Shown here: positions 15,161 through 26,200 of the stretch, in pieces
How positions within the stretch are numbered: position 1 is the first letter of the stretch
Layout: each line of letters starts with the position of its first letter
Assembly: GCA_903970395.1 (NCBI GenBank)
Contig: CAJCIM010000131.1
Coordinates: 1 to 54,742, forward strand
Direction of reading: 5' to 3'
DNA from: Acidobacteriaceae bacterium
Lineage (GTDB): Bacteria > Acidobacteriota > Terriglobia > Terriglobales > Acidobacteriaceae
DNA length: 54,742 bases
Notes under the pieces: model-generated
Database searches by the model: none
Told to the model about the DNA's origin: nothing
Seen by the model: only the letters and a program-made list of their open reading frames with translations
Made by a program: the position numbers and the translations under genes

Positions 15161-17053
15161 CTACTGACAAGGAACGACCAACACCGCACCGGGAACGAGT
15201 TGAAGGTGAAGATCTGTACCCGCACTCGACGCACGGCTCCCCGGCGTGGCGAGGAGCGCCTGCTGCAGGCTGCAGGATGCAGCCCCCGTATTCGCCAGTG
15301 GCACATCGAGCGCAGCCGCCTTATCTCGATGGAGAGCAACGAGAACCCGCTGCGATGTGGTCCCATGCGGGATATCCGTGCAACCGCCACCCGCTGCGCC
15401 AGCCACATAAGACCGCAAGTAAACAATCGTCTCTGCGTTCGAGCTCAGCACCTCTTCTGTGCCGCACTGCAGCGCCGGGGACTGGGAACGTAGATGCGTG
15501 AGCGTGGAAACCCATGTGAACATCTCTCGCTGCTCGGGGGTGCGCCCTGCTGCGATGAAGGCGTTGCCGCTCTGGCCCGGAAAGCCGCCTGGGAAATCAT
15601 GACGATTGTCTGGATCATCACCACCTTTTAGCGCAAGCTCATCACCAGAGTAGATCTGCGGCATGCCGCGCGTCGTCAAAATGTAAGCAAACGCCAGAGC
15701 CTCGTAGCCGGGTGCCGTCGCGGCAGTAGCGAAGCGCGATGTATCGTGATTCCCGAAGAACGGCACAAGGCGTTCAGGGTGCGGATACAACGCATCCTGA
15801 GAGAGCACATCGGCAAGCTTCGACATGGGCGCGCCCTTAGTAAAGACATCGCGCAGCGCGAAGTAGGTTGGGAAGTCGAACGGCGTATACAGACGCGTAT
15901 CGGTCCCTGCACGGGTCACACCGCCTGCAAACGATGAGGTGATGATGGGGTCGCTGTTGAAAACCTCACCAACCTCAGTCAGATGCGGGTATAGCGTCGC
16001 AAGCTCACCGTTGAAGGCGTTCCAGAATTCACGGTTAACGTAAGGAAAGGTGTCGATACGCAGTGCATCGGCGCCGGTCTGCTCAATCCACCACTCCGCG
16101 TTCTGACGCAGGTACTTCGCTACCGCTGGATCATCGGTGTCCATATCCGGCAGCGTGTTGCCGAACCAGCCTTGAAGCGTGCCGACGCGGTCGCGATCTG
16201 GCGCATGGGGATCAATCAATGCACGGAAGTTGGTCTCACCATTCAAATGTTGCGCACCAGTACCATGAAACCAGTTCGGCGCGGGTTCGTCTGCCAACCA
16301 GGGATTCGCTGGCCCCACATGGTTGGGCACCGTGTCCAGAGCGAGCTTCATGCCACGGCGATGGAGCTCCGCAGCAAGAGACTGTAGATCGGCAAGCGTG
16401 CCGTAGTGCTCGTCCACACGGTAGAGATTAGTAGCGCCGTATCCGTGATAGCTGCTCTCCTCGTGGTTCTCATAGACCGGCGTAATCCACAGCGTAGTCA
16501 CACCGAGCTGCTGCAGATAGTCGAGATGTTGCTGCACCCCGCGTAGATCGCCGCCGTGCCAGCCGCGCGCCTTGGCACGGTCTGCTACGGCATCAGGAGC
16601 CTCTGCCTTCAGGTTCGCGTTGGGGCCATCATTGGCAAGATCGCCATCGGCAAAGCGGTCCGTCATGACCAGATACATCACATCACGCGACGAAAATCCT
16701 GCCATGCCATCCGTGCGGCGGGCAGCGAAGGTATAGGGCGTATCGACATGCTCCGCACCGTGCTGCGCATAAATATGAATCGTCTCAGGCTGCGCAGGTG
16801 AGGTCGATAGCCAAAGCTGCGCATAGTGCCCATTCGCCGAGATAACCGTGCTATCAATGGTCAGCGCGAGGTCCGAAAGTGTGAACGTCGCACCACTGAG
16901 TCCTTCGCCATGCACAAGCAGCATCGGCTTCGGCAACTGCGCATACCAGTTCGGCGGGTCGATGCTCGTAACACGAAGCGACTGCGCATTCGACACAACG
17001 GGGAACAGAGCGGGGAACAGAAAGATGGCAAATAAAGAGAGCAGAGATTTCAT
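15161..17053 (-). CDS. Exported GH13 alpha-amylase/cyclomaltodextrinase-like enzyme
   Basis: A 630-residue glycoside hydrolase that should cleave alpha-1,4-glucans outside the cytoplasm. Residues 1-23 are a signal peptide. Residues about 25-112 look like the N-terminal beta-domain of cyclomaltodextrinases (SIDPPNWYAQLPKPMLLVHG). The GH13 barrel follows: LALDTVPNHVG (237-247), ALRIDTFPY with nucleophile Asp334, TEVGEVFN with acid/base Glu363, and FFGNHDTSRF with the third acid Asp437. A C-terminal beta-domain ends in Cys-Gln. It lies between a TonB receptor and the DUF2891 operon on the same strand, so it is probably the hydrolase of a receptor-linked alpha-glucan uptake set. The exact specificity (amylase, neopullulanase or cyclodextrinase) is open. 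Confidence 0.93.
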   Translation of the reverse strand: MKSLLSLFAIFLFPALFPVVSNAQSLRVTSIDPPNWYAQLPKPMLLVHGEGLSGATFTLSDLALTIDSTVISANGHYAQLWLSTSPAQPETIHIYAQHGAEHVDTPYTFAARRTDGMAGFSSRDVMYLVMTDRFADGDLANDGPNANLKAEAPDAVADRAKARGWHGGDLRGVQQHLDYLQQLGVTTLWITPVYENHEESSYHGYGATNLYRVDEHYGTLADLQSLAAELHRRGMKLALDTVPNHVGPANPWLADEPAPNWFHGTGAQHLNGETNFRALIDPHAPDRDRVGTLQGWFGNTLPDMDTDDPAVAKYLRQNAEWWIEQTGADALRIDTFPYVNREFWNAFNGELATLYPHLTEVGEVFNSDPIITSSFAGGVTRAGTDTRLYTPFDFPTYFALRDVFTKGAPMSKLADVLSQDALYPHPERLVPFFGNHDTSRFATAATAPGYEALAFAYILTTRGMPQIYSGDELALKGGDDPDNRHDFPGGFPGQSGNAFIAAGRTPEQREMFTWVSTLTHLRSQSPALQCGTEEVLSSNAETIVYLRSYVAGAAGGGCTDIPHGTTSQRVLVALHRDKAAALDVPLANTGAASCSLQQALLATPGSRASSAGTDLHLQLVPGAVLVVPCQ

Positions 17054-17125
17054 CGTGATGATTCGCAGAGATAGGATGGGTCTGAAAAGTACTAAAGAGA
17101 ATGGGGAACAACAGAGGCATTGCCT

Positions 17126-17168
17126 CTAAAAGTAGGGCGGCGCTGCAAGGGGAGTTGCAGTGCCGCCC
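17126..17168 (-). terminator. Terminator downstream of the first TonB receptor
   Basis: A 14-bp inverted repeat with one G-T pair (17135-17148 and 17155-17168), a 6-base loop, and TACTTTTAG following on the minus strand. It sits between the receptor stop (17189) and the amylase start (17053), so the two may be separate transcripts or only partly read through. Confidence 0.7.
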
Positions 17169-17188
17169 CGGTCGAAACGCGAAGCAGG

Positions 17189-20100
17189 TTAGAAGTTGAT
17201 GCGCGCAGCGAACTCCAACTGGCGCTCAGACTGCGAGCGAGTGGCGCTGATCGAACCGAAGCCGAAGCCCGGGCCAGTCGTGACCGTACCCGTCGCATAG
17301 TCCTTAACGCCATCGTTGATGCTGGTGTCGGGGTTCGTGAACTCCGGCGTGTTGAAGAGGTTGTAGGCCTGCGCACGCAACTGGAACTTCACACGTTCGG
17401 TGATTGCGAAGTCCTTGAACAGGCCAATGTCCTCCGATGTGAAACCGGGCCCAAAGAACTGGTTGCGTTCTACGTTGCCAGGACGGAGGTACGCCGGGTT
17501 GCCATTGACGGTAACCGTCGGCGGAGCCGCGAAGGTGCCCGTGAAGTAGGTACGGTTGTTCGCGTTGGCAGAGCCACCCACAAAGTTGCGAGACACATGC
17601 TGGAAGCTGATGACGTCGGCGCGGTTGTCCGTGTTCGCGCCAGCTGAGAAGCTCGCTCCAGCGGCGTTTGTGAATGTAAGCTGCCCGCCTCCGGTGGTAA
17701 TGTCAAACGGCGTACCGCTGTCGACGGTTGTCAGCGAGTTGATCTGCCAACCGCCTAGAGTCTCGTCCAAAATGCGCGGCGCGGATGCACCGAACCTCTG
17801 TCCATGACCATATGGCAGGCTGTAGACGATCGATCCCACGAAGACGTTTCGCTGATCTTGGTCGGAGTTGCCGTAGTTCAGCTTGAACTGTGGTTGACCG
17901 TTCTCAATGAAGAACCGCGAACCCGAAGCTGACGCACCCGTGCCAAACGCTCCGTTGGAGTTGTCACGCGTATGCGACCACGTGTAAGCACCCGTGACGA
18001 ACAGGTTATTCGCCACGCGGCGGTTCAAGGACAGCTGCAGGCCATCGTAACGGCCAGTACCCTCCGCCAGGTTCTCCGTGATGGTCTGCACATTCGTGTA
18101 CGTGGGCACACCGGTCAGCAACTGCGGTGCGTTCGCGTTGAAGTACGTAGCAAGATGGTCTGTTTTGTTGCCAACGTATGCAATCGTGAACGACGTATAG
18201 CGATCGATCTGCTGCTGCAACTGCAGATCGTACTGCTGGGCCGAGCTGTTCTTGTTGTTCGGTACCTCTGCAATCACACTGGAGTTTGCCACCAACGCCG
18301 GAGTAATGGCCGACGCGCCGAAGACCGGCAGCGGCAGCGCCGCTGTGGCCGCAGTGCTGTTGTTATCGCCCGTGGGGCCCTGGCCAGTGAATGTTACTCG
18401 GAAACCATTGGCCGCCGTGTACGTCTGCAGACCGTTGAAGCCCGGGTTATTGGAAAGCTGATTACCGATTCCGCCACGATCAAGGAAGTAGTAGATACCG
18501 TAACCGCCGCGAATCGACGTCCGTCCGTTGCCATAGACGTCATACGCAAAGCCAACGCGCGGAGCGAAGTCACCCTTGTTGGTGTTCACCAGCGACCGCG
18601 AGTTGCCGTTCTGGCCCGCGATCAGCAGCTGGCCCGTGGGGATGTTGTAGTTTGCCTGGTTATTGTTCTGCTCGTAAGGAAACGTGTACAAGTCATAGCG
18701 GAAACCCAGGTTCAGCGTAAGACGTCGCGTCGCTTTCCAGTCGTCCTGGATAAAGTAACCCGTCTCATAGTTGAACGTGCGGAAGAACGTACTGGCCGCG
18801 CCGATCTGATAATCGGTGAAACCAGCCAACAACTCGGAGGTCTCATAACCTGTAAAGCGGCCGGTACCGGGAAAGTTGATACCGCCGATCACAAACGAAC
18901 CCTTCGCATCGTTGCCCTGGAAGAAGTCGACCTCGCGGCGCAGAATGTTGGCGCCGCCCTTGATGGTGTGCAGCCCATGCGTCCAGGTAAGGGCGTCCGC
19001 ATACTGGTACGTCTTCTCTGGCACGGAGTACGGGCCACCATCGCCGGTGTATGCGAGCTCTGTATTGCTGCCGCCAATCAACGCGCCGCCACCAAGTAGG
19101 GAGTTACGGTTCGCATTCACAATGCCGAGGTTCTGCGAGACTGGCGTGCCCTCATCGGGCGGCTCGTATGCGTAGAAGGGACGGTTGTAACCGAAGCGGA
19201 ACTCGTTGACGAGGTTATTGGTGAACAGGTGCGTCTCACCCGCTGCGATACCGCGAGGATGGTTGACGTTATCTCCCGATGCGAAACCCGCAGGCAGCTT
19301 GGTAAACAGGCTGGTGATGGTGTTGTTGTCCTGGCCATAGCTGTAACGGCCAAACACAGAGTCCTTGCCCGACAGGTGGTAGTCAAGCCGAACATTGAAG
19401 TCGTTGTAGTTGGTAATGTTCCGGCGAGTGACGAAGAAGTTATTCAGCACGCCCGCGCGGGTCGGGTTGTCGAACGCGTTCAGGTAATTGATGCCCGCCG
19501 GGTTGATGCGGCTGGTCGGAATAATATTCGCCTGCCCAGTGCCCGCGCCAAATTGCTGGCAGGTGGTGGGGTCGTAGATGCCGCCGTTCACCGCAACCGT
19601 ACCGGTGCAGCCCGTCACGCTGGAGAAGTTGCTGGGGTTCGTGGTCGTGCCCAGCCCAAGCAGCTCTGTAAAGTTGCCCGTGCGCATCAGCGCGGTTGGA
19701 ACTGTCTGGAAGCCGGAGTCCTGTGGCTGCTTCTGACGCAGCGCCTGGTAGTCGCCAAAGAGGAAGAGGCGGTTCTTCAGGATCGGTCCGCCAGCGGCAA
19801 AGCCAAACTGCTTCCGCTGAAACGGAATCGGTGCACTGCCGGGGTTGAAGTACTGGCTGTTCGCATCGAAGATCTGATCGCGGAAGTAGCCAAACGCGGT
19901 GCCGTGGATCTGGTTCGTACCTGACTTGATCGACGCGTTCACAATAGCGCCACCAGCGCGGCCAAACTCTGCAGCCGCAACTGCAGTCGTAACGCGGAAC
20001 TCCTGAATCGCATCAGGCGACGGGAAGATGACGATCGTGTTCACCAGTGACTCGTTGTTGTCCAGGCCGTCTAGCAGGAAGTTGTTCGCCTGCGCACGCA

Positions 20101-20716
20101 GGCCGTTGACAGTCAGTGCACCACCGCCACCGTCGGAATAGCGTATCGTCTCCACGTTCTGGTTCACACCGGATGCGTCAGAGCCATACGCGCCACGCGT
20201 CACACCGGGTGTCAGCTCAGCAAGGTTCAGGAAGTTGCGCTGATCGAGCGGCAGGTCCGTCACCTGGCGTCCTTCAATCACCTCGCCCGTGGAAGACGTC
20301 GAGACATCAACGATCGGCGCCGCTCCGGTGACCTCTACCGTAGTGTTGGTCGCACCGGGATTGAGCTTGAAGTCGATGGCCTGCACCTGCTGCAGCTGCA
20401 GCTCAAACGCCTGCTGCTCAGCCGTAAAGCCCGCGGCGCTCGTCTGGATCGAGTAGTGCCCCCGGACTAGAGCCGGGAACGTGAACGTGCCGTCGCTGCC
20501 TGTGGTGCGAGTTGAGATTGCGCCGGTATCGGTATCGGTCAGGGTGACAGTAGCGCCAGGGATGATGGCTCCCGAGTTGTCCGCGACCGTGCCGGTAACG
20601 CGGCCCGTGTCGGTCTGCGCCGTGAGTGCGGAACCGAAGCCCGCGAGAAGAAGGGCCAGCATCAGGACGCGAAGAAGAGCGCTGCCCATTCGGCTGGTGC
20701 GATGTAGTACTTGCAT
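17189..20716 (-). CDS. TonB-dependent receptor with carboxypeptidase-like N-domain (1)
   Basis: A 1,175-residue outer-membrane receptor of the large Oar-like type common in Acidobacteriota. It has a signal peptide (residues about 10-33), then a carboxypeptidase-regulatory-like beta-sandwich (GRVTGTVADNSGAIIPGATVTLTD, written in parts), a plug-like region (LPLDQRNFLNLAELTPGV, LLDGLDNNESLVN), and a long beta-barrel ending in the aromatic residue Phe (EFAARINF), the usual assembly signal. GGAGG precedes the ATG at 20716. The amylase gene lies downstream on the same strand and a membrane-bound regulator is divergent upstream, so import of an oligosaccharide such as maltodextrin is plausible. The ligand is inferred. 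Confidence 0.93.
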   Translation of the reverse strand: MQVLHRTSRMGSALLRVLMLALLLAGFGSALTAQTDTGRVTGTVADNSGAIIPGATVTLTDTDTGAISTRTTGSDGTFTFPALVRGHYSIQTSAAGFTAEQQAFELQLQQVQAIDFKLNPGATNTTVEVTGAAPIVDVSTSSTGEVIEGRQVTDLPLDQRNFLNLAELTPGVTRGAYGSDASGVNQNVETIRYSDGGGGALTVNGLRAQANNFLLDGLDNNESLVNTIVIFPSPDAIQEFRVTTAVAAAEFGRAGGAIVNASIKSGTNQIHGTAFGYFRDQIFDANSQYFNPGSAPIPFQRKQFGFAAGGPILKNRLFLFGDYQALRQKQPQDSGFQTVPTALMRTGNFTELLGLGTTTNPSNFSSVTGCTGTVAVNGGIYDPTTCQQFGAGTGQANIIPTSRINPAGINYLNAFDNPTRAGVLNNFFVTRRNITNYNDFNVRLDYHLSGKDSVFGRYSYGQDNNTITSLFTKLPAGFASGDNVNHPRGIAAGETHLFTNNLVNEFRFGYNRPFYAYEPPDEGTPVSQNLGIVNANRNSLLGGGALIGGSNTELAYTGDGGPYSVPEKTYQYADALTWTHGLHTIKGGANILRREVDFFQGNDAKGSFVIGGINFPGTGRFTGYETSELLAGFTDYQIGAASTFFRTFNYETGYFIQDDWKATRRLTLNLGFRYDLYTFPYEQNNNQANYNIPTGQLLIAGQNGNSRSLVNTNKGDFAPRVGFAYDVYGNGRTSIRGGYGIYYFLDRGGIGNQLSNNPGFNGLQTYTAANGFRVTFTGQGPTGDNNSTAATAALPLPVFGASAITPALVANSSVIAEVPNNKNSSAQQYDLQLQQQIDRYTSFTIAYVGNKTDHLATYFNANAPQLLTGVPTYTNVQTITENLAEGTGRYDGLQLSLNRRVANNLFVTGAYTWSHTRDNSNGAFGTGASASGSRFFIENGQPQFKLNYGNSDQDQRNVFVGSIVYSLPYGHGQRFGASAPRILDETLGGWQINSLTTVDSGTPFDITTGGGQLTFTNAAGASFSAGANTDNRADVISFQHVSRNFVGGSANANNRTYFTGTFAAPPTVTVNGNPAYLRPGNVERNQFFGPGFTSEDIGLFKDFAITERVKFQLRAQAYNLFNTPEFTNPDTSINDGVKDYATGTVTTGPGFGFGSISATRSQSERQLEFAARINF

Positions 20717-20984
20717 TGACTTGCCTCCAAATGTTCCGGTTGCTCGAGCCGAGGCACAGGTCTATGCGCTAAGACCGTATCGAACCCCGGTCCGCTTAAG
20801 CCTGGGCTGCGAGAACCGTCAGCAACCTTGAACAAAGCGGAACGTTCAACGCAATCCTCCGACGGTCGTTTGTGTCTCAATTCGATATCAACGAGTAAAT
20901 TGTCGTAAATCAGTTACTTGAGCGTATGTCTTCATCAGATAGAAGTCACCACGAATAAGGTGTTACCCTTAAAAGTCGAGGTTT

Positions 20985-23192
20985 GTGAGTACGAGAATGA
21001 CGAGTCCGGTTGCTAATACACGGCTTGCCTTTGGCCTTTTTGAGGTCAATCTGCAGTCAGGCGAGTTGTGGAAGGCTGGCTTCCGGGTCAAGCTCCAGAG
21101 CCAACCCTTCAAGGTGCTGGCTGCGCTGGTGGAACGGCCCGGTCAGGTTGTTTCCCGTGAGGAGCTGCAGGCTCGGCTCTGGGGCAAGGACACAGTCGTC
21201 GACTTTGACCACTCCCTCGGCACAGCTATTAATAAGATCCGCGAAGCGCTCGGAGACTCGGCCGAGAACCCTCGCTTTATCGAGACACTCGCGCGCCGGG
21301 GCTACCGGTTCATCGCCCCCGTAGGCCCAATCGCATCCGACTCGATCTCTGGAACAGCTGCAACTGCCCCGCACACGATCAGAGAAGAAGAGACACCCGC
21401 GCCGATTGAACCGCACTTCCCCGCAGCAGCAACCGTCAATCTATCGACTCCGAAGCAGAGAACTATCTGGCCTTGGGTCGCCACAGGATCCGTCGTTCTT
21501 CTTGCAGCAGGTGGCGGATTCTTCGCTGGCTCGCGGCTCACACGAACGGTTCCTCCAGAGATACACCAGATCACCCACAATGGACATCTCTCCCCAAGCG
21601 TGGACAGCATGGAGAACCTTGCCGCTGTCGCCACCGACGGCGTGCATCTCTACGCCGCCACGCTGGACAACGGTCAGAGCGTACTGACAGCAATTCCCGT
21701 CTCCGGCGGCGAAGGCATACCAGTGAACGTCCCATCCGAGGTCGCCAGCCCCGCACTTGGAGACATCTCGCCTGACGGCGCGCGCCTGCTGCTCCGCGAC
21801 CATCTCTCTCCGGAGAGCGAACAGCCTCTCTGGGTCACGCCGACCACCGGCGGCTCAGCCCTCCGCGTCGGCAACGTCATGGCACACGACGCCACCTGGA
21901 TGCCCGAGTCCGCGGGCGAAGGCGCCGATGCAATCCTCTATGCGAACGGCAACGATCTATATCTTGTGCATCTCTCCGGCCAGCCGCCGGTGCACTTCGC
22001 ATCCCTGACGGGCCGTGCCTTCTGGCTGCGCTGGCAGCCCAACGGAAAAATGCTGCGCTTCACCATCATGGACCCCGTGCGTCACACGCTGGCCATCTGG
22101 CAGATGCCGCGCGGCAGCCATACGCCTCTTCGTATTCTCGACGGGTTCAACGAACCCGCAAGTGAGTGCTGTGGGGTATGGACCTCGGATGGAAAGTCGT
22201 ACGTATTCCAGTCGAGCAAGGGTGGCAACAACGATCTCTGGCAGCTAAAACGCGACGCTATCAGTGGGGCGACACGACTCACCAACGGCCCGCTGGCCTT
22301 TGAATCGCCTGTGGCAGCACGCACCGGCCAGCGCATCTACTTCCTCGGCACCGACTCCCGCTCGGAGCTGCGCGAGGTCACACCGCAGGGCGAACTCACA
22401 CCCGTCAAGGGGTTTCTCGCCGCCGCAGTTCGCGTGGACTACTCCCGCGACGGCCAATGGGTCGCATGGACTGACACCGAGGGCAAACTGTGGCGGGCGC
22501 GAGCCGACGGCAACGAACGCGTGCAGGTCTCGCCTGACACGCTCTACACCTTCCTAGCCCGGTGGTCACCCGACGCCTCTCACCTCGCCATCATGGCCAG
22601 GGAGCCCGGCCAGGCATGGCAAATCTACGTCACACGCTCGGATGGCAGCGATCTCAAGCCTCTACTAGCCGAATCGCGCAACGCCGGTGATCCCTCGTGG
22701 TCGCCCGATGGCCAGTCCATCGCCTTTGGACGCATTAACGACTTCATGGGTAAAGAAACTGCCGCTCGCACCATCGAGATCGTGCACCTCGCCACTGGGC
22801 AGGTCGAGCAGTTGCCGCGCAGTGAAGGCCTCTTCAGCCCGCGCTGGTCGCCGAACGGCCGATATCTCGCCGCCCTCTCTCTCGATCAACGTCGTGTGAT
22901 GCTCTACGACTTTACCACCAAGGCGTGGACGCAACTCCCGGTCGACTCCGGAGCTGACCCCATATGGTCAAAGGATGGCAGCGCACTGTTCGTGCATGCA
23001 TCACTCGACCCCGCGCAACCGATCGTCCGCATCACTGTGCCGGAGAACAAGGTTGACATCATCGTCAAACTCGCCGACCTCAGTCAGAGCGACGCGCTGG
23101 ACTACGTCTTTGGCGGCCTCACACGCGACGGCCACCCCCTCGTGCGAGCACGCAGCTTCACCGGAAACCTCTATTCCATGGACCTGCACTAA
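20985..23192 (+). CDS. Membrane-bound winged-helix regulator with TolB-like propeller
   Basis: A 735-residue CadC/ToxR-like one-component regulator. Residues about 15-105 are an OmpR-type winged helix (FEVNLQSGELWKAG, LLxLVERPGQVVSREEL-like, HSLGTAINKIREALGD, FIETLARRGYRFIAPV). A Pro/Ala linker leads to one membrane helix at about 160-182 (WPWVATGSVVLLAAGGGFFAG). Residues about 200-735 contain WD40-like/TolB repeats (YSRDGQWVAW, WSPDASHLAI, WSPDGQSIAFG, WSPNGRYLAALS, WSKDGSALFV). The start is either GTG 20985 or ATG 20997. It is divergent from the TonB receptor across 268 bases, so it probably controls that gene from the membrane. The signal sensed by the propeller is unknown. Confidence 0.9.
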   Translation: MSTRMTSPVANTRLAFGLFEVNLQSGELWKAGFRVKLQSQPFKVLAALVERPGQVVSREELQARLWGKDTVVDFDHSLGTAINKIREALGDSAENPRFIETLARRGYRFIAPVGPIASDSISGTAATAPHTIREEETPAPIEPHFPAAATVNLSTPKQRTIWPWVATGSVVLLAAGGGFFAGSRLTRTVPPEIHQITHNGHLSPSVDSMENLAAVATDGVHLYAATLDNGQSVLTAIPVSGGEGIPVNVPSEVASPALGDISPDGARLLLRDHLSPESEQPLWVTPTTGGSALRVGNVMAHDATWMPESAGEGADAILYANGNDLYLVHLSGQPPVHFASLTGRAFWLRWQPNGKMLRFTIMDPVRHTLAIWQMPRGSHTPLRILDGFNEPASECCGVWTSDGKSYVFQSSKGGNNDLWQLKRDAISGATRLTNGPLAFESPVAARTGQRIYFLGTDSRSELREVTPQGELTPVKGFLAAAVRVDYSRDGQWVAWTDTEGKLWRARADGNERVQVSPDTLYTFLARWSPDASHLAIMAREPGQAWQIYVTRSDGSDLKPLLAESRNAGDPSWSPDGQSIAFGRINDFMGKETAARTIEIVHLATGQVEQLPRSEGLFSPRWSPNGRYLAALSLDQRRVMLYDFTTKAWTQLPVDSGADPIWSKDGSALFVHASLDPAQPIVRITVPENKVDIIVKLADLSQSDALDYVFGGLTRDGHPLVRARSFTGNLYSMDLH

Positions 23193-23221
23193 ATCTCGTT
23201 ACGACCTCCTTTATGCGGCCG

Positions 23222-23261
23222 CAAAAAATAAAAATAGGCGAGGAGGGTATACCCCCTCGCC
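23222..23261 (-). terminator. Terminator downstream of the second TonB receptor
   Basis: GGCGAGGAGGG (23237-23247) pairs with CCCCCTCGCC (23252-23261) with one bulged base and a TATA loop. On the minus strand it is followed by TATTTTTATTTTTTGC, a strong T-tract. It lies 22 bases past the receptor stop. Confidence 0.85.
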
Positions 23262-23282
23262 TTGAGGAAGAGCGAGTTCGAC

Positions 23283-26200
23283 TTAGAAGTCGATTCTCAA
23301 TGCTGCTTGTCCTGTACGGTTCCCTGCATTTTCCGCCGTCTGTGGTGCCGTCAACGCTCCAAACTGATTATTGTCGATGACAGTCGCAGGCGGTGCAAAG
23401 TTGGTATGGTTCAGTACGTTCGTGAACGTTGTCTCGAAGCGTCCAATAACCTTCTCGGAGAGATGGAACTGCTTCGCGACACCCAAACTGACCGTCTCTG
23501 TTCCTGGCCCTTGCAGAATGCCAACACCCGCGTTTCCGATACGGCCTGCATTGGCAGGTGTAGCAGCAAATGCATGGACATTGAAGTATGCCGCTCTGGA
23601 CTGACCGGCATAGAAGTTGTTGGAGACGACATCGGGACGCACAATAGTCTCACGGCCCGCCGGGTTCGTATTGGACGCGTCGTTGGAGGGGCCAATGACA
23701 GGCGTAAGCCATGGACCGGTTTCCAGCAACGTCACCGTTGTAAGATCCCAGCCACCCAGGACTGCATCTTTGATACCACCGCCATTCAGGAAGGAGCGTC
23801 CCTTGCCGAAAGGCAACTGGTAAACGCCCGTCAGCAACATGCGATTCCGACGAGTGCCTTCAACATTGCCAAGGTCTTGCTTGATGTGGAAGCGGTCTGT
23901 AATTGCCGATCCATAGTTGACCTCGCCTGCGAACGCGCCCGGAGCATCACCCTGGTTGTCCGCGACGTTCTTCGCCAGTGTGTAGTTCGCACTGAAGTAC
24001 AAGCCATGATCCATCCTGCGTGTGGCCTCCAGCACAAACGCCTTGTAGTTGTCCTCCCCGGCGTTGAATGTGCTGAGAAGCGTCGTCCAGTTTTGATAGG
24101 GAGCCCGGTTGTCGACAAACGGGCCAGCAGTGCCGCTGACGGCACTATCGTATGGGGTCGTGCTCGGCTGAACCTGGTTCAGGTCCTCTGTCAGGCTTAG
24201 CCGGTAGGTGTGCATCCCGATGTAGCTGGCCCGCAACACCGTGCTGTTGGTGATCTCGCGCTCAACCGTCACGTTCCACTGATTAGACTGCGGGTCGCGG
24301 TACAGGGGATTGACTCCCTGGTCGAGACCACCGCCACCTATGCTTGAACCACCTGCATTTGGAGGTGCGGTGCTTGGGAAGACGATCTGCGGCGTGTTGG
24401 CCCCAGCCTTATTGCTGTTTGCGTAGGTGAAGAGGCTGGAGGTCGGGTTACCGCTGTTGTTGAAGGAGAGCGGGCCAAGGTTCGTCATTGTATAAATGCC
24501 GAATCCCGCACGCACAACTGTCTTCGTGTCATTGAAGGGACGGTACGCGATAGCGACGCGCGGCTGGAAGTTACCTTTGTAGGTCTGGCGCAGGCTCTGA
24601 GGCAACCCATCCTGGCTGGCCGTGATATACGCCGTGCAAGGCAGGCCGTTAGGAAGGTTGTTGCTGGGTTGGGTGTTGATAGGACTGCCGGACATCGCTC
24701 CGCCACCGCAGGCATTGAAGGAATTCTGGAACGCAGTATTGGAGGCCGTGATGTTCTGGCTCTGGAGGTAGCCAGCAAGCGCATCCGGTACAACAATCGC
24801 GTTCTTCCGCTGATCGAAGTTGGCCAGATTGCCTCCATCTTCCTGGAAGCCTGGAAGAATCTGCCAGCGAAGACCGTAGTTGAGCGTCAAACGGCTGTTG
24901 ATCTGGTACTCATCCTGCCCAAAGAAGCTGTACTGCGTCGCTGTGCCACCGACATCCGGGCTCGACACTGCGAAAAAGAGGTTGGCAGGAGCCCCTTCGA
25001 GGAAGTCTCCGAAAGCATTTCCCGTGAAATGGTCGCCTTGCTGATCGTAAGCGGGTTGAAAGACAAAGGTTCCAAAATCGTCAGACGCAAACTCCGGAGC
25101 GAAGCTCTCCAGGTCGAAGTAGCGCACCCGGCGAATATCCAACCCGCCCTTGAAGGTATGCTTGCCAACGGTAAAGGTCACATTATCGCTGAACTGGGTT
25201 GTCTTCGACTGGGTGATGCCAGCCTTGTCTCTCCCAATGATGCTCCCCGTGCTCTGATTGCTGAGGAAGCCTGTACCCGAGCTGAAGTTGAAGGTGGGGA
25301 AGGCATGAGTCAGCGGGTGCTGGCTGATGTTCACGCCGTTGAGATCGAGCTGGCTGAGCGCGGTTGACCCCTGGATCGGGAAGTTCACGTTGGTAGTGAC
25401 GTTAGTAAAACCGTAGCGGAACTCGTTCAGGACCTTGGGCGTGATGGTGTACGTATGCGAGACCAACAGACTGCGGTTATGAATGCTGTCCGCATCGTCA
25501 GGAAGGAACGGGTTCGCAACATCTTCCGTGATGTTCTTCCGGCTGAAGCGCGCATACAGCGACTGCTTCGATCCAATCGTCTGATCGATCCGCAGGTCTG
25601 CACCGTCTGTCTTTGAGGGTATGGGCTGAAAGTTCTCATAGTTGAAGGGGACATTAGCCTCTTGCCCATTGTTGCAGGCAAGCGTTACCGGCACGTTCGG
25701 CAGCGGGATGTAGGCGAGTAGAGCCTTCGCCGTCGGGTTGATAGCGCCCTGCGCAACCGTGTTGGGGCCACCGCAACCCGTTCCAACAACCTGATCGCTC
25801 AGGTCCCCGGTGCGGTCAGCAACGGAAGGGACCAGAAACTGCTGAAGCGTTGCCGTGCTCTTGCGATTGCCCTCGTAATCCGCGAAGAAGAAGGTCTTGT
25901 TGTGGCCATCGTAGAGGTGGGGAATCGCCACCGGCCCGCCTACCGAGAAGCCAAACGTGTTGTACTTCTTGGGCAGCTTGGTTGGAAAACCATACGGAGC
26001 GGCGTCGAGCGCCTGGTTCTGCAGATACTCGAACACACTCCCGTGATAGTTATTGGTTCCGCTCTTGGTGGTGAATGTAACGTCACTCACCTGGGAAAAC
26101 TCCGCGCTGTTATTGAAGGCCGTAACCTTTACACCAGCGAGACCCTCTTGCGAGGGGTAAGCATCCTGCAAGGCTCCATTCTGTCGGACGTTCGCAGTGG

